Origin: Propionivibrio dicarboxylicus
GTDB taxonomy: Bacteria > Pseudomonadota > Gammaproteobacteria > Burkholderiales > Rhodocyclaceae
DNA: 64,000 nt
NCBI RefSeq assembly: GCF_900099695.1
Contig: NZ_FNCY01000005.1
Span: forward strand, 124,001-188,000
Reading direction: 5' to 3'
Position 1 is the stretch's first letter. Each line of letters begins with the position of its first letter. Made by a program: the position numbers and the translations under genes. The notes under the pieces were generated by a model that saw only the letters and a list, made by a program, of their open reading frames with translations, made no database searches and was not told the DNA's origin. Of the stretch, positions 56,599-64,000 are shown in pieces.

Positions 56599-57252
56599 AT
56601 GGATTACGTCCTGAACATCCTGCCGCCCCTGATCGAAGGCACCGGGGTGACGCTCCAGGTCTTCGTCATTACGCTCATGTTGTCGGTGCCGCTGGGGCTG
56701 GCGCTGGCGCTCCTGCGCCTGTCGCGCATCGCGCCCGTGCGCGCGGCGGTCGGCGGTTATATCTGGCTGATGCGCGGCACACCGCTGATGCTGCAGATGC
56801 TGTTCATCTATTTCGCGCTGCCCTTCGTGCCGGTGATCGGCGTGCGGCTGCCGGATTTCCCCGCAGCGATCGTCGCCTTCGTGCTCAATTACGCGGCCTA
56901 TTTCGCGGAGATCTTCCGCGCCGGCATCCAGTCGATCGAGCGCGGCCAGTACGAGGGCGCGAAGGTGCTCGGCCTCTCGTATGCGCAGACGATGCGGCGC
57001 ATCGTCCTGCCGCAGGTGATCAAGCGCATCTTGCCGCCCGTCAGCAACGAAACGATCACGCTGATCAAGGACACCTCGCTGATCTACGTGCTGGCGATGA
57101 ACGATCTCTTGCGCGCGGCGCGCGGCATCGTCCAGCGCGACTTCACGACGAGTCCCTTCGTCGTCGCCGCGGCTTTCTACCTGATCATGACGCTGGTGTT
57201 GACCTACGGCTTCCAGCATCTGGAAAAAAAATATGCAGTCTATGACGAATGA
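56599..57252 (+). CDS. Amino-acid ABC transporter permease
   Basis: The ATG at 56599 gives 217 residues. The inner-membrane protein has about five hydrophobic segments and the HisMQ-type conserved loop EIFRAGIQSIERGQYEGAKVLGLSYAQTMRRIVLPQVIKRILPP, which contacts the ATPase. Longer in-frame starts lie inside the palindromic element. It overlaps the ATPase gene by 20 bases and belongs with the binding protein upstream. Confidence 0.94.
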   Translation: MDYVLNILPPLIEGTGVTLQVFVITLMLSVPLGLALALLRLSRIAPVRAAVGGYIWLMRGTPLMLQMLFIYFALPFVPVIGVRLPDFPAAIVAFVLNYAAYFAEIFRAGIQSIERGQYEGAKVLGLSYAQTMRRIVLPQVIKRILPPVSNETITLIKDTSLIYVLAMNDLLRAARGIVQRDFTTSPFVVAAAFYLIMTLVLTYGFQHLEKKYAVYDE

Positions 57253-58027
57253 GGCGACGCCGGCGCCGACGCCTATGTTGCGCGCCGTCGATCTGCACAA
57301 GCGCTTCGGCGCGATCGAAGTGCTCAAGGGCGTGTCGCTCGAGGTCGGCCGGGGCGAGGTGATCGCCATCATCGGGCCGTCCGGGTCGGGCAAGAGCACC
57401 TTCCTGCGCTGCCTGATCCATCTCGAAACGGTGCAGCGCGGTTGTATCGAGGTCGAAGGCAGGACGTTGGTCAGCACCGATACCGGCGGCGAGTGCCGCT
57501 ATGTGGCCGACGCCGAGATCCGCACGATCTGCGGCGCCATGGGCATGGTCTTCCAGCATTTCAACCTGTTCCCGCACCTGACCGTCCTCGAAAATCTGAT
57601 CGAGGCGCCGATGACGGTCAAGGGCCTGCGCCGCGAGGACGTCGTGCCGAAAGCCGAGGCGCTGCTCGCCAAGGTCGGCCTCGCCGACAAGCGCGACGCC
57701 TATCCCTCCCGCTTGTCGGGTGGGCAGAAGCAGCGCGTGGCGATCGCCCGCGCGCTGGCGATGGAACCCGACATCCTGCTCTTCGACGAACCGACTTCCG
57801 CACTCGATCCGGAACTCACCGGCGAAGTGCTGCGGACGATGCGCGAACTCGCCGACGAGCATATGACGATGATCGTCGTCACGCACGAAATGGCGTTCGC
57901 GCGCGAGGTAGCGAGCCGCGTCATCTTCATGGACGGCGGTCTCGTCGTCGAAGCGCGTCCGGCGCGCGAGCTGTTCGCGTCGCCCGAGCATCCGCGCACG
58001 CGGGCCTTCCTGGAGAATATGCTGTAG
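57233..58027 (+). CDS. Amino-acid ABC transporter ATP-binding protein
   Basis: This 264-residue ATPase powers the transporter. It has Walker A GPSGSGKSTFLR, the Q-loop VFQHFNLFPHLTVLEN, the signature LSGGQKQRVAIARALA and Walker B ILLFDEPTSALDPE, with the switch His in VTHEMAFA. This pattern is that of the GlnQ/HisP class. The start overlaps the permease by 20 bases. A second ATG nine bases downstream is possible. Confidence 0.95.
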   Translation: MQSMTNEATPAPTPMLRAVDLHKRFGAIEVLKGVSLEVGRGEVIAIIGPSGSGKSTFLRCLIHLETVQRGCIEVEGRTLVSTDTGGECRYVADAEIRTICGAMGMVFQHFNLFPHLTVLENLIEAPMTVKGLRREDVVPKAEALLAKVGLADKRDAYPSRLSGGQKQRVAIARALAMEPDILLFDEPTSALDPELTGEVLRTMRELADEHMTMIVVTHEMAFAREVASRVIFMDGGLVVEARPARELFASPEHPRTRAFLENML

Positions 58028-58177
58028 TGGTATCCGGCCGACCAAGCAACATGAACACCTGTCCTTGTCCTGCCGGCATTGATGCGCATCTTCGCGATCG
58101 CTGCGGTTCGTGCCGCGCCGGAAGAATTCATCCGGCATTTTCGTCGTGTTCAGCCATCGACGGGGCGGAGCGCTAGC

Positions 58178-60112
58178 ATGCCGTCGCTTCAGGACGTCTT
58201 TTCGCCCGAAGGCCTGCTGGCAAGCAAGATTCCGGGCTATCGGCTGCGGCCGCAACAGCTCGAGATGGCCGAGCGCATCGCCGCGGCGATTGCCGGCAAT
58301 TCGGTGCTCGTGGCCGAAGCCGGAACCGGTACCGGCAAGACCTTCGCCTATCTCGTCCCGGCACTGCTGTCCGGCGGCAAGGTGATCGTCTCGACCGGGA
58401 CGAAGAACCTGCAGGACCAGCTGTTCTCGAAGGACATCCCGACCGTGCGCACGGCGCTCGGTTCACCGGTACAGGCTGCGCTGCTCAAGGGACGCGCCAA
58501 TTACGTCTGTCATTACCACCTCGAACGCGCGCTCGCCGACGGACGCTTCCTGACGCGCGAGGATGCCGCCGACGCGCACCGCGTCGCGCGTTTTGCCCGC
58601 ATCAGCAAGACCGGCGACAAGAGCGAATGCGCCGATGTCGCCGAGAATTCCGGCGTCTGGCCGCTGGTGACCTCGACGCGGGAGAACTGCCTCGGCCAGG
58701 AGTGCCCGTCGCACAAGGACTGCTTCGTGCTGGCCGCGCGGCGCGAGGCGCTGGCCGCCGATCTCGTCGTCGTCAATCATCACCTGTTCTTTGCCGATGT
58801 CATGTTGCGCGACGAAGGCACGGCCGAACTTTTGCCCGCCTGCAACACCGTGATCTTCGACGAAGCGCATCAACTGCCGGAGACCGCCAGCCTGTTTTTC
58901 GGCGACAACGTGTCGACTTCGCAGGTGCTCGATCTGGCGCGCGACGCGCGCCTTGAAGGCATCGCCTCGGCGAAGGATTGCCTCGACCTGCCCAAGCTCT
59001 GCGGCGTCGTCGAGAAGGCGGCCAAGGATTTGCGGCTGACGCTGCCGGTCGAGCCGGCCCGCTTCGCGCTGGCGCAGCTTCAGGAACGCGCCGGTTTCGA
59101 CAACAACCTCGTCGGGCTGATCCGAGAACTCGACACGCTGGGGGCGCTGCTCGAAACGCAGGCAGCACGCTCGGAAGGCCTTGAATCGTGCTGGCGACGT
59201 GCCGGCGAACTCGTCGCCGCCTTGCGCCGCTGGCAGAACGGACGCGCCGACGACGGCGGCACCGATTACGTGCGCTGGGGCGAGACTTACACCCATTCGC
59301 TGCAACTCAATGCGACGCCGCTGATCGTTGCCGGCATCATGCAAAAGCAGATGAGCGGCCACCCGCGCGCCTGGATCTTCACTTCGGCGACGCTGGCGGT
59401 GCAGCAGAACTTCGATCACTACTGCGGCGAGATGGGGCTGGTCGGCGCCGAATCGGCGTCCTGGGAAAGTCCCTTCGACTACGCGCGTCAGGCCGTGCTC
59501 TACGCGCCGCTTGGCATGCCCGAGCCGAACACCTACGCCTACACCGAGGCGGTCGTTCATGCCGCCTTTCCGGTCGTGCAGGCGAGCGGCGGGCGCGCCT
59601 TCTTCCTATGCACCTCGCTGCGGGCAATGCGCCGCACACGCGAGTTGCTCGAAGAAGCCCTCGAACGCGCCGGTCTCGAATTCCCGCTGCTGATGCAGGG
59701 CGAAGGCAGCAAGAACGAACTGCTCGAACGCTTTCGCCGGCTCGGCAACGCGATCCTCGTCGGCAGCCAGAGTTTCTGGGAGGGCGTCGATGTGCGCGGC
59801 GAGGCGCTGTCGCTCGTCGTCATCGACAAGCTGCCCTTCGCGCCGCCGGACGATCCGGTGCTGTCGGCGCGCATCGAGCGGATGAAGCAGGATGGGCTGA
59901 ATGCCTTCATGGATTACCAGCTGCCGCGTGCCGTCATCAACGTCAAGCAGGGCGCCGGGCGGCTGATCCGTGACGAGACCGATCGCGGCGTGCTGATGAT
60001 CTGCGACCCCCGCCTGATTGGCAAGCATTATGGCAAACGCATCTGGCGCAGCCTGCCGCCGATGAAGCGGACGCGCGAGCTCGCGGAAGTCCTCGCTTTT
60101 TTCAAACCCTGA
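58178..60112 (+). CDS. DinG/YoaA-family ATP-dependent DNA helicase
   Basis: This XPD-like superfamily 2 helicase acts in DNA repair. The ATG at 58178 gives 644 residues (MPSLQDVFSPEGLLASK). An earlier in-frame start at 58079 lacks family similarity. Walker A is EAGTGTGKTFAYLVPALL (about residues 49-57). An iron-sulfur cysteine set lies at C...ENCLGQECPSHKDC, the DEAH box at VIFDEAHQLPE, and the C-terminal motifs at GSQSFWEGVDVRGEALSLVVIDKLPF and GAGRLIRDETDRG. The Fe-S residues and length fit YoaA better than the non-Fe-S members. Confidence 0.9.
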   Translation: MPSLQDVFSPEGLLASKIPGYRLRPQQLEMAERIAAAIAGNSVLVAEAGTGTGKTFAYLVPALLSGGKVIVSTGTKNLQDQLFSKDIPTVRTALGSPVQAALLKGRANYVCHYHLERALADGRFLTREDAADAHRVARFARISKTGDKSECADVAENSGVWPLVTSTRENCLGQECPSHKDCFVLAARREALAADLVVVNHHLFFADVMLRDEGTAELLPACNTVIFDEAHQLPETASLFFGDNVSTSQVLDLARDARLEGIASAKDCLDLPKLCGVVEKAAKDLRLTLPVEPARFALAQLQERAGFDNNLVGLIRELDTLGALLETQAARSEGLESCWRRAGELVAALRRWQNGRADDGGTDYVRWGETYTHSLQLNATPLIVAGIMQKQMSGHPRAWIFTSATLAVQQNFDHYCGEMGLVGAESASWESPFDYARQAVLYAPLGMPEPNTYAYTEAVVHAAFPVVQASGGRAFFLCTSLRAMRRTRELLEEALERAGLEFPLLMQGEGSKNELLERFRRLGNAILVGSQSFWEGVDVRGEALSLVVIDKLPFAPPDDPVLSARIERMKQDGLNAFMDYQLPRAVINVKQGAGRLIRDETDRGVLMICDPRLIGKHYGKRIWRSLPPMKRTRELAEVLAFFKP

Positions 60113-60118
60113 AAACAC

Positions 60119-60177
60119 ACCGGCCCGACCGCGCTGAACGGTCGGGCCGGTGAACGACTGCGGTACGTGACCGCAGT
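60119..60177. terminator. Two hairpins between the YoaA-like helicase and the symporter
   Basis: A perfect 13-bp stem ACCGGCCCGACCG/CGGTCGGGCCGGT (60119-60131 with 60139-60151) is followed by an 8-bp stem ACTGCGGT/ACCGCAGT (60157-60164 with 60170-60177). Both lie between convergent genes. They lack a T-run but are strong enough to block read-through from either side. Confidence 0.7.
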
Positions 60178-60188
60178 GGTCAAGAGGA

Positions 60189-61493
60189 TCAGGCGCGTGC
60201 GGCGCTGGCGATGAGTTCGCCTTCGGACGCGTCGCCGAGGTCGGCGTCGATGGCTTCGCCGGATTCGGCGAGCTGGCCTTCCCAGCGTGCGACGACGGCG
60301 GTGGCGATGCTGTTGCCGACGACGTTGATGGCGGTACGGCCCATGTCGAGGAACTGGTCGATCGCCATGATCAGCAGCAGGCCGGACTCAGGCAGATTGA
60401 ACATCGGCAGCACGGCGGCGACGACAACCAGCGAGGCGCGGGCGACGCCGGCCATGCCCTTGCTCGAGACCATCAGCACGGCGAGCATGACGAGCTGCTG
60501 CGAGATCGGCATGTCGATGCCGAAGGCCTGGGCGATGAAGAGGATCGCGAAGGACTGGTAGAGCATCGAGCCGTCGAGGTTGAACGAGTAGCCGAGCGGC
60601 AGCACGAAGCTGGTGATGCGGTTGTTGGCGCCGAACTTGGCGAGCTGTTCCATCGTCTTCGGATAAGCGGCTTCGCTGCTCGCCGTCGAGAAGGCCAGCA
60701 GCATGACGCTGCGCATCATCTGCATCAGCGTGAACACGCGGCGGCCGAGGAAGAGCCAACCGGCGAAGATGAGCAGGAAGGTCAGGATGACGAGGCCGGC
60801 GTAGAAAGCGCCGATCAGCTTGCCGTAGGTGCCGAGCACGCCGAGACCCTGCGTCGCGATCGCGGCGCTCATCGCGGCGAAAACGCCGACCGGTGCGAAC
60901 TGCATGACGAAGTCGGTGACCTTGATCATGACGTGCACGGCTTCGTCGGTCATCGACTTCAGCGTCTTCGTCTGCGCGTCCGGCAGCGAGGCGAGCGCCA
61001 GGCCGAAGAAGATCGAGAAGATCAGGATCTGCAGGATCTGGTTGGTGGCGAAGGCTTCGAAGATGCTCTTCGGGAAGACATTGACGAGGAAGTTGCCGAC
61101 CGTCAGCGACTTGGTCGCGAGGTTGGTGCTGGCGTGCGCGTCCGGCAGCGCCATGCCGAGGCCGACGCCCGGCTGGAGCACGTTGGCGAGCAGGCAGCCG
61201 AGCAGCAGCGAGACGATCGAGGCGCTGATGAACCAGAGCAGCGCCTTGGCGCCGACGCGGCCGACCGATTTGCTGTCGCCCATGTTGGCGATGCCCGAGA
61301 CGACGGTGCTGAAGACGAGTGGGGCGATGATCATCTTGATCATGCGCAGGAAGATGTCGCTCAGGATCGAGAAGTAGCTGGCGATCTCCTTGGCATGTCC
61401 AGGCGAGTTCGCCCATTCGTGGGCGGCGTAGCCGGCGAGGATGCCCAGCACCATGCCAATCATGATGCGCAGGGTCAGTTTGTTTGCATTCAT
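60189..61493 (-). CDS. Dicarboxylate/glutamate:cation symporter (DAACS family)
   Basis: The 434-residue inner-membrane transporter has about eight helices and two re-entrant loops. The first hairpin is FSTASSEAAYPKTMEQL and the second is near NLDGSMLYQSFAILFIAQ. The substrate-binding MGRTAINVVGNSIATAVVARWE at the C-terminal end is typical of GltP/DctA. A variable acidic tail follows. The likely substrates are C4-dicarboxylates or glutamate/aspartate. Sequence alone does not separate these. The 5' region contains a hairpin (61530-61547). Confidence 0.92.
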   Translation of the reverse strand: MNANKLTLRIMIGMVLGILAGYAAHEWANSPGHAKEIASYFSILSDIFLRMIKMIIAPLVFSTVVSGIANMGDSKSVGRVGAKALLWFISASIVSLLLGCLLANVLQPGVGLGMALPDAHASTNLATKSLTVGNFLVNVFPKSIFEAFATNQILQILIFSIFFGLALASLPDAQTKTLKSMTDEAVHVMIKVTDFVMQFAPVGVFAAMSAAIATQGLGVLGTYGKLIGAFYAGLVILTFLLIFAGWLFLGRRVFTLMQMMRSVMLLAFSTASSEAAYPKTMEQLAKFGANNRITSFVLPLGYSFNLDGSMLYQSFAILFIAQAFGIDMPISQQLVMLAVLMVSSKGMAGVARASLVVVAAVLPMFNLPESGLLLIMAIDQFLDMGRTAINVVGNSIATAVVARWEGQLAESGEAIDADLGDASEGELIASAARA

Positions 61494-61770
61494 TACCGAT
61501 TCCAGTTTGATTAAAGGTCTTTCACGGTGTCCGGGCGATTGCCCGGATACGATGTGTCCGCTTCCTTAGCAGGGAGCGTGCCTGTTTTTTTGTGTGTTTA
61601 AGTTGCTGATATTTATGTGTTTGTTTTTGATCGTGAAAAAGGCGTTGGTCGGATTGCCGGATGGAAGGCTCTGGCAGCGGTCGGAAACCCGGAAAAAGTG
61701 CGGACGACCCGCCGCCCGGATTGGGGGGATTCCCTTTGCAGTCGTTGCGCGATTCGGGTAGCCTCCGCGG
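61494..61770. other. Divergent intergenic region of the symporter and ATP-grasp genes
   Basis: This region holds a 7-bp hairpin TCCGGGC/GCCCGGA (61530-61536 with 61541-61547) in the symporter leader. An AT/T-rich stretch (about 61580-61640) probably includes promoter sequences for both genes. I cannot assign boxes. Confidence 0.5.
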
Positions 61771-63060
61771 ATGATCGATTCCCCCTGCGAGAGTGCGTCC
61801 GCCGAGACCGTCAGCGAGGACTGGCAGCAGGCGCAGCAATTCAACGAGCATTGCGACTGCGTCGCGCTCGATCGTCCGCGCTTGCGCCGGGCGCTCGAAA
61901 TGGAAGGCCTGACGCCGTCGGTATTACGCCAGACGCATCCGCACCTGTTTTCGGATGCGCGTGTGTATGTGGCGCATTCCCAACTCGATTTCATGGCGCG
62001 CTTGGCCGAGACGGTCGAGCGCATCGTCGCGCTGCCGGCCTGGCAGGAACGCGTGCTTGCCTACGCGCCCGAAAGTGCCCGTCATGTGCCGCAGGCGGCC
62101 GGCGTTTTTCTCGGCTACGATTTCCACCTGTGCGGCGGACAGCCTCGGCTGATCGAAATCAACACCAATGCCGGCGGCGGCATGCTCAACGCCAAGCTGC
62201 TTGGGGCTCAGCGCAGCGATTGCGCACATGCGGCCTCGTCGCTGCAGTCGCGGGCGTCGGTCGAGGCGGCGTTCGTCGCGATGTTTCGCGAGGAGTGGCG
62301 ATTGGCGCGCGGTGAACGTCCGCTGCGCCGTATCGCCATCGTCGATACGGCGCCCGAGGCCCAGTTCCTGGCACCCGAATTCGAATTGTTCCGCCGCCTG
62401 TTCGAGGCGAACGGCATCGCCGCCGAGATCGTCGATCCGTCGGCGCTACGTTGGGAGGATGGCGTCTTGCGTTGCGGCGAGGCGGTGGTCGACCTCGTCT
62501 ACAACCGTCTCACCGATTTTTCCCTGGACGAGCCGGCACATGCCGCCTTGCGCGAGGCCTGGCTCGCCGATGCCGTCGTCCTGACGCCGCATCCGCGCGC
62601 GCACGCCTGCTACGCTGACAAACGCAACCTGATCGCGCTCAGCGATGACGCGTGGTTACAAGCGATCGGCGTTGGCGAGGACGATCGCGCCCGGTTGCGC
62701 GACGGGGTGCCGGCGACGCGCCTGGTCACGGCCGAGAATGCGGACTCCTTCTGGGCGGCGCGGCGGCAGTGGTTCTTCAAGCCGGCCGGCGGTTATGGCG
62801 GCAAAGCCGCGTATCGCGGCGACAAGGTGACGCGGCGCGTGTTCGACATGGTTGCACAGGGCGGCTACATCGCACAGGCGCTGGTACCGCCGTCGGAGCG
62901 TCGGCTGTGGATCGAGGGGACGCCGCGGCATCTCAAGCTGGATGTCCGCAATTTCGTCTATCGCGGCCGCGTGCAACTGGTATCGGCCCGGCTTTACCAG
63001 GGACAGACGACGAATTTTCGCACGCATGGCGGCGGGTTCGCGGCCGTGCAGGCGGTGTAA
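61771..63060 (+). CDS. ATP-grasp-like protein of unknown function
   Basis: The 429-residue protein has features of an ATP-grasp ligase. In the middle it carries LIEINTNAGGGMLNAKLL, a Glu/Asn metal-site pattern. Near residues 325-375 is WFFKPAGGYGGKAAYRGDKV, a glycine-rich loop followed by VAQGGYIAQALVPPSERRLW, like the central lid and hinge of such enzymes. The N-terminal third is a helical domain. It is not close to glutathione synthase or D-Ala-D-Ala ligase and I cannot name a substrate. No operon partner exists. It is divergent from the symporter. Confidence 0.62.
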   Translation: MIDSPCESASAETVSEDWQQAQQFNEHCDCVALDRPRLRRALEMEGLTPSVLRQTHPHLFSDARVYVAHSQLDFMARLAETVERIVALPAWQERVLAYAPESARHVPQAAGVFLGYDFHLCGGQPRLIEINTNAGGGMLNAKLLGAQRSDCAHAASSLQSRASVEAAFVAMFREEWRLARGERPLRRIAIVDTAPEAQFLAPEFELFRRLFEANGIAAEIVDPSALRWEDGVLRCGEAVVDLVYNRLTDFSLDEPAHAALREAWLADAVVLTPHPRAHACYADKRNLIALSDDAWLQAIGVGEDDRARLRDGVPATRLVTAENADSFWAARRQWFFKPAGGYGGKAAYRGDKVTRRVFDMVAQGGYIAQALVPPSERRLWIEGTPRHLKLDVRNFVYRGRVQLVSARLYQGQTTNFRTHGGGFAAVQAV

Positions 63061-63255
63061 ACGCGGGAAGTAAAACGGAAGGAAGAAGCTGGAACGAAAA
63101 ACCGGTTCAGTCGGCTACCGCCCAGCGCGGTCAGCAATTGCGACTGAGCCGACCGGAGCAGGGCCGCGACGTTCCGGACAGGCCGGGTGACGACGGGCAT
63201 TCGCACGCAAGGTGCTGGGCTCCGGTCGGGGGCTGGCCACACATGGTGGTGTGGC

Positions 63256-63516
63256 TCAGTGGGCGGCGAGGGCGCTGGTGCGGAGCGTCGTCAGGCCGGC
63301 GCGGGCAGGCTTGGCAGCACTGTTTGCGGCGTCGTTGACGTTGGCCAGATAGACATGCAGGAACGGCCAGCCGTAGGCGAGCAGACCGCTGACCAGAAGC
63401 AGCGGCAGCGAGACGGTGGCGATGCCGGCAATCAGCGTGGCCAGCGAGACGGACGACGACAGCAGACGGTTCGCGGTCAGACGTTCGATCAGCTGGGTGG
63501 TAGGACTTGCACTCAT
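63256..63516 (-). CDS. Small hydrophobic membrane protein, unknown function
   Basis: The ATG at 63516 has a GAAAGGAATC ribosome-binding site and gives 86 residues. A short polar start (SASPTTQLIERLTANR) precedes one long or two short hydrophobic segments (about residues 18-50, SLATLIAGIATVSLPLLL and VSGLLAYGWPFLHVYLANV). An Ala-rich tail follows. I recognise no family. A longer frame to 63552 would add 12 residues without a ribosome-binding site. It is isolated at the window edge. Confidence 0.6.
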   Translation of the reverse strand: MSASPTTQLIERLTANRLLSSSVSLATLIAGIATVSLPLLLVSGLLAYGWPFLHVYLANVNDAANSAAKPARAGLTTLRTSALAAH

Positions 63517-64000
63517 GATGATTCCTTTCATAGCAGGTTGATATTTTGCCACATAGTGAAATTAATCACCATCTGACGGAAATCATACTATCGGGAATCG
63601 CGGCTGAAGTATGTTCTGATTATTGGCGCCTTTTGTAGCAGCGCGTATCACCATGGAACCATTTTGATGGGAATCGTTCTTAGTACGACGGCCGCAACGC
63701 GGCGGCTGCAGCCTGATGCGACAGGGCTGGCCACGTGCACCCGTTGGTGCAGCGCCCGTCGGTTCCCGGGTGGCAGCATGCGACCGCCGCCGCTTCTGTC
63801 AGTTCGGCCAGTTGATCTCATCTGCGTTGCGATGGCATGATGGCCGCCATCGGGGCTCTGAGTCCGCCACCGCGCCGGATTCGACAAAAACACACACAGG
63901 GTCCGCACAAGAAGCTTCCGCCTCCAGAACGCCTTAACACCGCAACGCGGGCGGTGACAACGCACAAATAACCAAAGCAGCACCTTCGCCGACTGGCGTC
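63517..64000. other. Terminal stretch with no convincing gene
   Basis: Open frames here on either strand are arginine- and proline-rich without family features. No RNA gene or repeat was recognised. The region reaches the window edge, so a gene may begin beyond it. Confidence 0.5.

Noticed and set aside
63648-63983. Possible gene at the right end
   Set aside because: Arg-rich translation without motifs or a ribosome-binding site.

Overview
This GC-rich window is a stretch of ordinary bacterial chromosome carrying about 60 protein genes and one tRNA. I see no insertion sequence, prophage, CRISPR array or rRNA. Several gene orders are classic for Beta/Gammaproteobacteria: ftsK-lolA-rarA-serS, rsxABCDGE-nth, bpt/aat, rpsF-priB-rpsR-rplI-dnaB, and an MSHA-type pilin cluster. 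My inference is a betaproteobacterium, most likely of the Rhodocyclales. That lineage call comes from gene content and codon style, not from a database search.

Layout. 1-5,614: the 3' end of ftsK, then lolA, rarA, serS and convergent mltF. 5,651-7,942: tRNA-Ser(CGA), a phosphate-uptake pair (DUF47 accessory protein and Pit), and a small DUF465 protein. 8,385-13,241: greB, then a possible sugar-acid group (FGGY kinase, 2-hydroxyacid dehydrogenase, convergent gnd). 13,322-17,773: htpG behind a textbook heat-shock promoter, a DNA glycosylase, and an overlapping pair (malate/lactate-dehydrogenase-like plus ACT protein). 17,916-26,995: a GspE/MshE-type ATPase, a Tat-exported metallo-beta-lactamase-fold lipoprotein and a GAF-GGDEF cyclase, facing an mshQ-C-D-O-P pilin operon of visibly lower GC. 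27,296-34,357: the most interesting operon, encoding an MFS importer, an M20 carbamoylase, an XRE regulator, an OPRT-like phosphoribosyltransferase, an unknown protein, PyrK, class 1B PyrD and DUF1841, with a palindromic candidate operator at its head. 34,504-41,044: an HD-domain phosphohydrolase, nth and the complete Rnf/Rsx redox pump. 41,180-45,215: bpt and aat (N-end rule), an NlpC/P60 peptidase, and a periplasmic-sensor GGDEF cyclase. 45,345-48,409: the rpsF ribosomal operon and dnaB. 48,413-53,365: a transglutaminase-like protein lacking the usual Cys, PhoH/PIN, Bcp and a chemoreceptor. 53,599-58,027: uracil salvage (upp, uraA) and a polar amino-acid ABC transporter interrupted by a 178-bp nested palindrome. 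58,178-64,000: a YoaA/DinG-family helicase, a dicarboxylate/glutamate symporter, an unassigned ATP-grasp-like protein, a small membrane protein and an empty tail.

How the parts fit. Pyrimidine metabolism appears twice: an NAD-linked dihydroorotate/orotate operon at 27.7-34.2 kb and uracil salvage at 53.6-55.5 kb. The carbamoylase in the first operon raises the possibility that it takes up and breaks down (or salvages) orotate, dihydroorotate or carbamoyl-aspartate, rather than only making UMP. Two cyclic-di-GMP synthases, a pilus ATPase and MSHA minor pilins point to regulated surface attachment. Two long homopolymer G/C tracts (in ftsK and mshD) and a dispersed palindromic element are the main non-coding oddities.
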